Shown: in pieces, positions 61,079-64,000 of the stretch | Position numbering within the stretch: the stretch's first letter is position 1 | Layout of the letters: each line of letters starts with the position of its first letter | Source of the DNA: Gammaproteobacteria bacterium | Lineage (GTDB): Bacteria; Pseudomonadota; Gammaproteobacteria; Steroidobacterales; Woeseiaceae | NCBI GenBank assembly: GCA_024640305.1 | Contig: JAHEFG010000005.1 | Span: forward strand, 1 to 64,000 | Direction of reading: 5' to 3' | DNA: 64,000 nucleotides | The notes under the pieces: generated by a model | What the model was told of the DNA's origin: nothing | Databases searched by the model: none | Seen by the model: only the letters and a program-made list of their open reading frames with translations | Made by a program: the position numbers and the translations under genes

Positions 61079-64000
61079 CGACCATGGCCTTTTCCCATCT
61101 TCACGTACACACAGAGTACTCACTGGTCGATAGTACGGTGCGTATCGCCGCGTTAATGGACCGCTGCGCCGAAGACGGCATGCCAGCGGTCGCTCTGACC
61201 GACCAGAACAACCTGTTCGGTATGGTTAAGTTTTACAAGAAAGCCATCGCGGCCGGTGTCAAGCCAATCATTGGCGCGGACCTGCGCATCGCGAATGATG
61301 ATGATGACGAACGACCGTTTTCGCTGGTGCTGCTGTGCCAGAGCGAAGGTGGCTACCGGAACCTGTCAACGTTGCTGACTAAGGCCTTTCTCGAAGGCAG
61401 AGTTCGCGGCGAGCCGATGGTGCGTCGCGAATGGCTTACTGAAGCGTCGTGCAGCGGGCTCATTGCTTTGTCCGGTGGCCTGCATGGAGATATCGGGCAT
61501 GCGCTCTTCAATGGTCATGTCGGCGAGGCGAAGGCCCTGTTGCAGGGTTGGCGGAAGATTTTTGGCGATCGTTTCTACCTTGAGCTGATTCGAACAGCGC
61601 GCGCTGGTGAGGAAGAGGTGCTGCAATCGAGCCTTAGACTTGCGAGCGTCATGGGTGTGCCAGTTGTTGCCAGTAACGATGTTCGTTTCCTGGACGGCGG
61701 CGACTTCAATGCACATGAAGCTCGAGTCTGCATTCAGCAGGGCCGCGGGCTCGCGGATCCCGACCGTCCAAAGATCTACAGTGAGCAGCAGTATCTTCGC
61801 AGTTCAGCAGAGATGAGCGAGTTGTTTGCCGATATTCCCTCAGCGCTTGAGAACGTCGGTGAAATCGTTCGCCGCTGCAATTTCGAGTTGAAACTCGGGC
61901 ACAGTGTATTGCCGGCATTTCCTGTTCCAAAGGGACAGACGGAGGCGGAATTCCTCGAGGCCGAGGCACGCAAGGGACTTGCCGCGAAACTCGAAATCAA
62001 ATTTGATGTCGAGTCGGTTGCAAGCAAGGAACGCGAAGCCAAAAGCGTGCCGTACTACGACAGGCTGGGGACAGAGCTGGGAGTTATCAGCAGCATGGGT
62101 TTTCCGGGCTACTTCCTGATTGTTGCCGACTTTATCCGCTGGGCTCGTGAAAATGATGTGCCGGTCGGGCCTGGTCGAGGCTCGGGCGCGGGGTCGCTTG
62201 TTGCCTGGGTGCTGGGCATCACGGACCTCGATCCGCTGCAACACGACCTGCTGTTCGAACGTTTCCTCAACCCTGAACGTGTGTCGATGCCTGACTTCGA
62301 TATCGATTTCTGCATGGAAGGTCGTGACCGGGTCATTGAATACGTCGCCGAGGCTTATGGGCGGGATCGTGTTGCCCAGATTATTACGTTCGGCACCATG
62401 GCCGCCAAGGCGGTAATCCGCGACACCGGGAGAGTCCTTGGCCAGCCGTATGGCTTTGTCGACCGGATCGCCAAACAAGTGCCGTTCGAGATAGGCATGA
62501 CGCTCGAAAAAGCGCTCGAGCAGTCAGAAGAACTGGCGTCCATGTACCGGGACGATGAAGAGGTAAGTGCGATCATCGATCTGGCCCGCTCACTGGAAGG
62601 ACTGGCACGTAACGCCGGCAAGCATGCCGGCGGAGTCGTTATCGCGCCCGATCGATTGACCGACTTCACGCCTCTCTACTGTGAAGACGGTGGCACGAGC
62701 ACGATTACGCAACTGGACAAGGATGACGTGGAGGCCGTTGGGCTGGTCAAGTTTGACTTCCTTGGTCTCAAAACGCTGACAATTATTGATTGGGCGGTGA
62801 AGATCGTCAGGGCAACCACCGACGAAACTGATTTCGACATTACGCGCATTCCGGATCGCGATAAGAAGACCTTCGAGTTGCTGCGCAGCACGCAAACGGC
62901 GGCCGTATTCCAGCTGGAGTCCAGCGGTATGCGCGATCTCATTGGCCGTATGCGCCCGGATCAATTCGATGACCTGGTTGCCCTGGTCGCCTTGTTCCGC
63001 CCGGGTCCGCTGCAGTCCGGCATGGTCGACGACTTTATAACGCGTAAGCACTCAACCAATCAGTCGGACATTGATTACCTGCATCCCGACCTCAAGCCCG
63101 TGCTGGAAGAAACGTACGGGGTGATTCTGTACCAGGAACAGGTCATGCAGATCGCCCAGGTACTTGCCGGCTACACGCTCGGAGGCGCGGACTTGCTGCG
63201 CCGGGCGATGGGTAAGAAAAAGGCCGAGGAGATGGCCGAGCAGCGCGAGATATTCGTAACGGGCGCCACCGAACGCGGTGTCGCTGAGCGTACGGCAACG
63301 CGAATCTTCGATCTGATGGAGAAGTTCGCGGGTTACGGCTTTAACAAGTCACATTCCGCTGCGTACGCCGTACTCGCTTATCAAACCGCGTACCTCAAGG
63401 CGCACTATCCGGCGGCATTTATGGCGGCTGTGATGAGCGCGGATCTTGATAACACGGATCGACTTGTGACCCTCAAGGATGACTGTCGAAAACAGTCGCT
63501 GCATCTCGATGCACCGAGCATTAACCAATCGAGATATGCGTTCAGCGTTTCCGATGACAAGACGATTCTGTATGGCCTGGGCGCCATCAAGGGCGTTGGT
63601 CGCGCCGCAGTCGATTCTCTCATCGTGGAGCGCAAGGCAAACGGGCCGTATGTCTCGCTGGCTGAATTCTGCCGCCGGATTGATCACGACAAGATCAATC
63701 GGCGGGCCCTCGAGGCGATGATCAAAGCCGGAGCAATGAGTGATTTCGGCCAATCACGCCGCAGCCTTATGCATCAGGTTCCCGAAGCACTGCGAAGCGC
63801 CGATCAACAAGCGAAAGCCGCTGCCGCCGGGCAAAACGACATGTTTGGTATCGAGGACGCGGCAGTCGTCACAGAAACAGTAGAGCCGGTAGATCTCATG
63901 GAATGGCCCGAACGCATTTTGCTAAGCAGCGAAAAAGAAGCATTGGGGCTGTATTTGAGCGGTCACCCTTTTCACGCAATTCGTGCCGACGCCATGGCTT
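61075..64000 (+). CDS. dnaE: DNA polymerase III alpha subunit DnaE, 3' end outside the window
   Basis: The visible 975 residues cover most of the about 1160-residue replicative polymerase. The PHP domain begins at HLHVHTEYS, with an intact HxH. The palm active site is PDFDID (406-411, catalytic Asp pair), following [17 protein letters not shown]. Later come [20 protein letters not shown], the [12 protein letters not shown] finger region and the (HhH)2 region ([17 protein letters not shown]). The frame is still open at the right edge. The start ATG 61075 overlaps the rnhB stop; a second ATG at 61084 is possible. Confidence 0.96.
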   Translation, partial: MTTMAFSHLHVHTEYSLVDSTVRIAALMDRCAEDGMPAVALTDQNNLFGMVKFYKKAIAAGVKPIIGADLRIANDDDDERPFSLVLLCQSEGGYRNLSTLLTKAFLEGRVRGEPMVRREWLTEASCSGLIALSGGLHGDIGHALFNGHVGEAKALLQGWRKIFGDRFYLELIRTARAGEEEVLQSSLRLASVMGVPVVASNDVRFLDGGDFNAHEARVCIQQGRGLADPDRPKIYSEQQYLRSSAEMSELFADIPSALENVGEIVRRCNFELKLGHSVLPAFPVPKGQTEAEFLEAEARKGLAAKLEIKFDVESVASKEREAKSVPYYDRLGTELGVISSMGFPGYFLIVADFIRWARENDVPVGPGRGSGAGSLVAWVLGITDLDPLQHDLLFERFLNPERVSMPDFDIDFCMEGRDRVIEYVAEAYGRDRVAQIITFGTMAAKAVIRDTGRVLGQPYGFVDRIAKQVPFEIGMTLEKALEQSEELASMYRDDEEVSAIIDLARSLEGLARNAGKHAGGVVIAPDRLTDFTPLYCEDGGTSTITQLDKDDVEAVGLVKFDFLGLKTLTIIDWAVKIVRATTDETDFDITRIPDRDKKTFELLRSTQTAAVFQLESSGMRDLIGRMRPDQFDDLVALVALFRPGPLQSGMVDDFITRKHSTNQSDIDYLHPDLKPVLEETYGVILYQEQVMQIAQVLAGYTLGGADLLRRAMGKKKAEEMAEQREIFVTGATERGVAERTATRIFDLMEKFAGYGFNKSHSAAYAVLAYQTAYLKAHYPAAFMAAVMSADLDNTDRLVTLKDDCRKQSLHLDAPSINQSRYAFSVSDDKTILYGLGAIKGVGRAAVDSLIVERKANGPYVSLAEFCRRIDHDKINRRALEAMIKAGAMSDFGQSRRSLMHQVPEALRSADQQAKAAAAGQNDMFGIEDAAVVTETVEPVDLMEWPERILLSSEKEALGLYLSGHPFHAIRADAMA

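Overview
The window looks like a chromosomal segment of a Gram-negative gammaproteobacterium. The evidence is three blocks with typical gammaproteobacterial order: map-glnD-dapD divergent from rpsB-tsf-pyrH-frr-uppS-cdsA-rseP-bamA-skp-lpxD-fabZ-lpxA-lpxB-rnhB-dnaE; phoB-phoR with phoU and pstSCAB; and a glrK-qseG-glrR sensor system. No phage, insertion sequence, CRISPR array, rRNA or tRNA was seen. A PEP-CTERM-type regulator (PrsR), DUF4397 and Ig-like lipoproteins and many cyclic-di-GMP proteins suggest an environmental, perhaps marine or sediment, biofilm-forming lineage; that ecology is inference.

Region 1 (1-10 kb) is the most accessory part. A c-di-GMP-I (GEMM-I) riboswitch precedes a lipoprotein with two Ig-like repeats and a fibronectin-like domain. 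It is followed by a PrsR-type sigma-54 activator, the convergent glrR-qseG-glrK system with galE upstream, and two lipoprotein genes, one encoding a probable zinc metalloprotease. Region 2 (10-19 kb) has two large GGDEF proteins (one PAS/GAF-GGDEF-EAL, one 7TM-PAS-GGDEF) flanking an N-formylglutamate-amidohydrolase-like gene paired with a GCS2 carboxylate-amine ligase, then a DUF4397 lipoprotein. Region 3 (19-31 kb) is metabolic and housekeeping: aldehyde dehydrogenase, a GabT-like aminotransferase, an AraC protein reduced to its HTH domain, ferredoxin/flavodoxin-NADP reductase, a HAD phosphatase, DusA, a methyltransferase, an FHA-linked adenylyl cyclase, GTP-dependent PEP carboxykinase, a YoaA-type helicase and TsaB.

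Region 4 (31-43 kb) is the phosphate regulon in two blocks: phoB-phoR-porin-phoU-dsbB, and pstSCAB. dapE lies between them on the opposite strand. Two tandem Pho-box-like sites with exact 11-nt phasing lie upstream of the porin. Region 5 (42.6-47.3 kb, minus strand) is map-glnD-dapD-ArsC/Spx-like. Region 6 (47.4-64 kb, plus strand) is the translation and envelope block. rpsB has a long Lys/Ala-rich tail, dxr is absent from its usual place between cdsA and rseP, and dnaE runs off the right edge.

The most unusual non-coding structures are a dispersed ~93-bp palindromic repeat present twice in opposite orientation with a compensatory stem change (28.8 and 36.5 kb), and an 18-bp perfect inverted repeat directly in front of map (47.3 kb).
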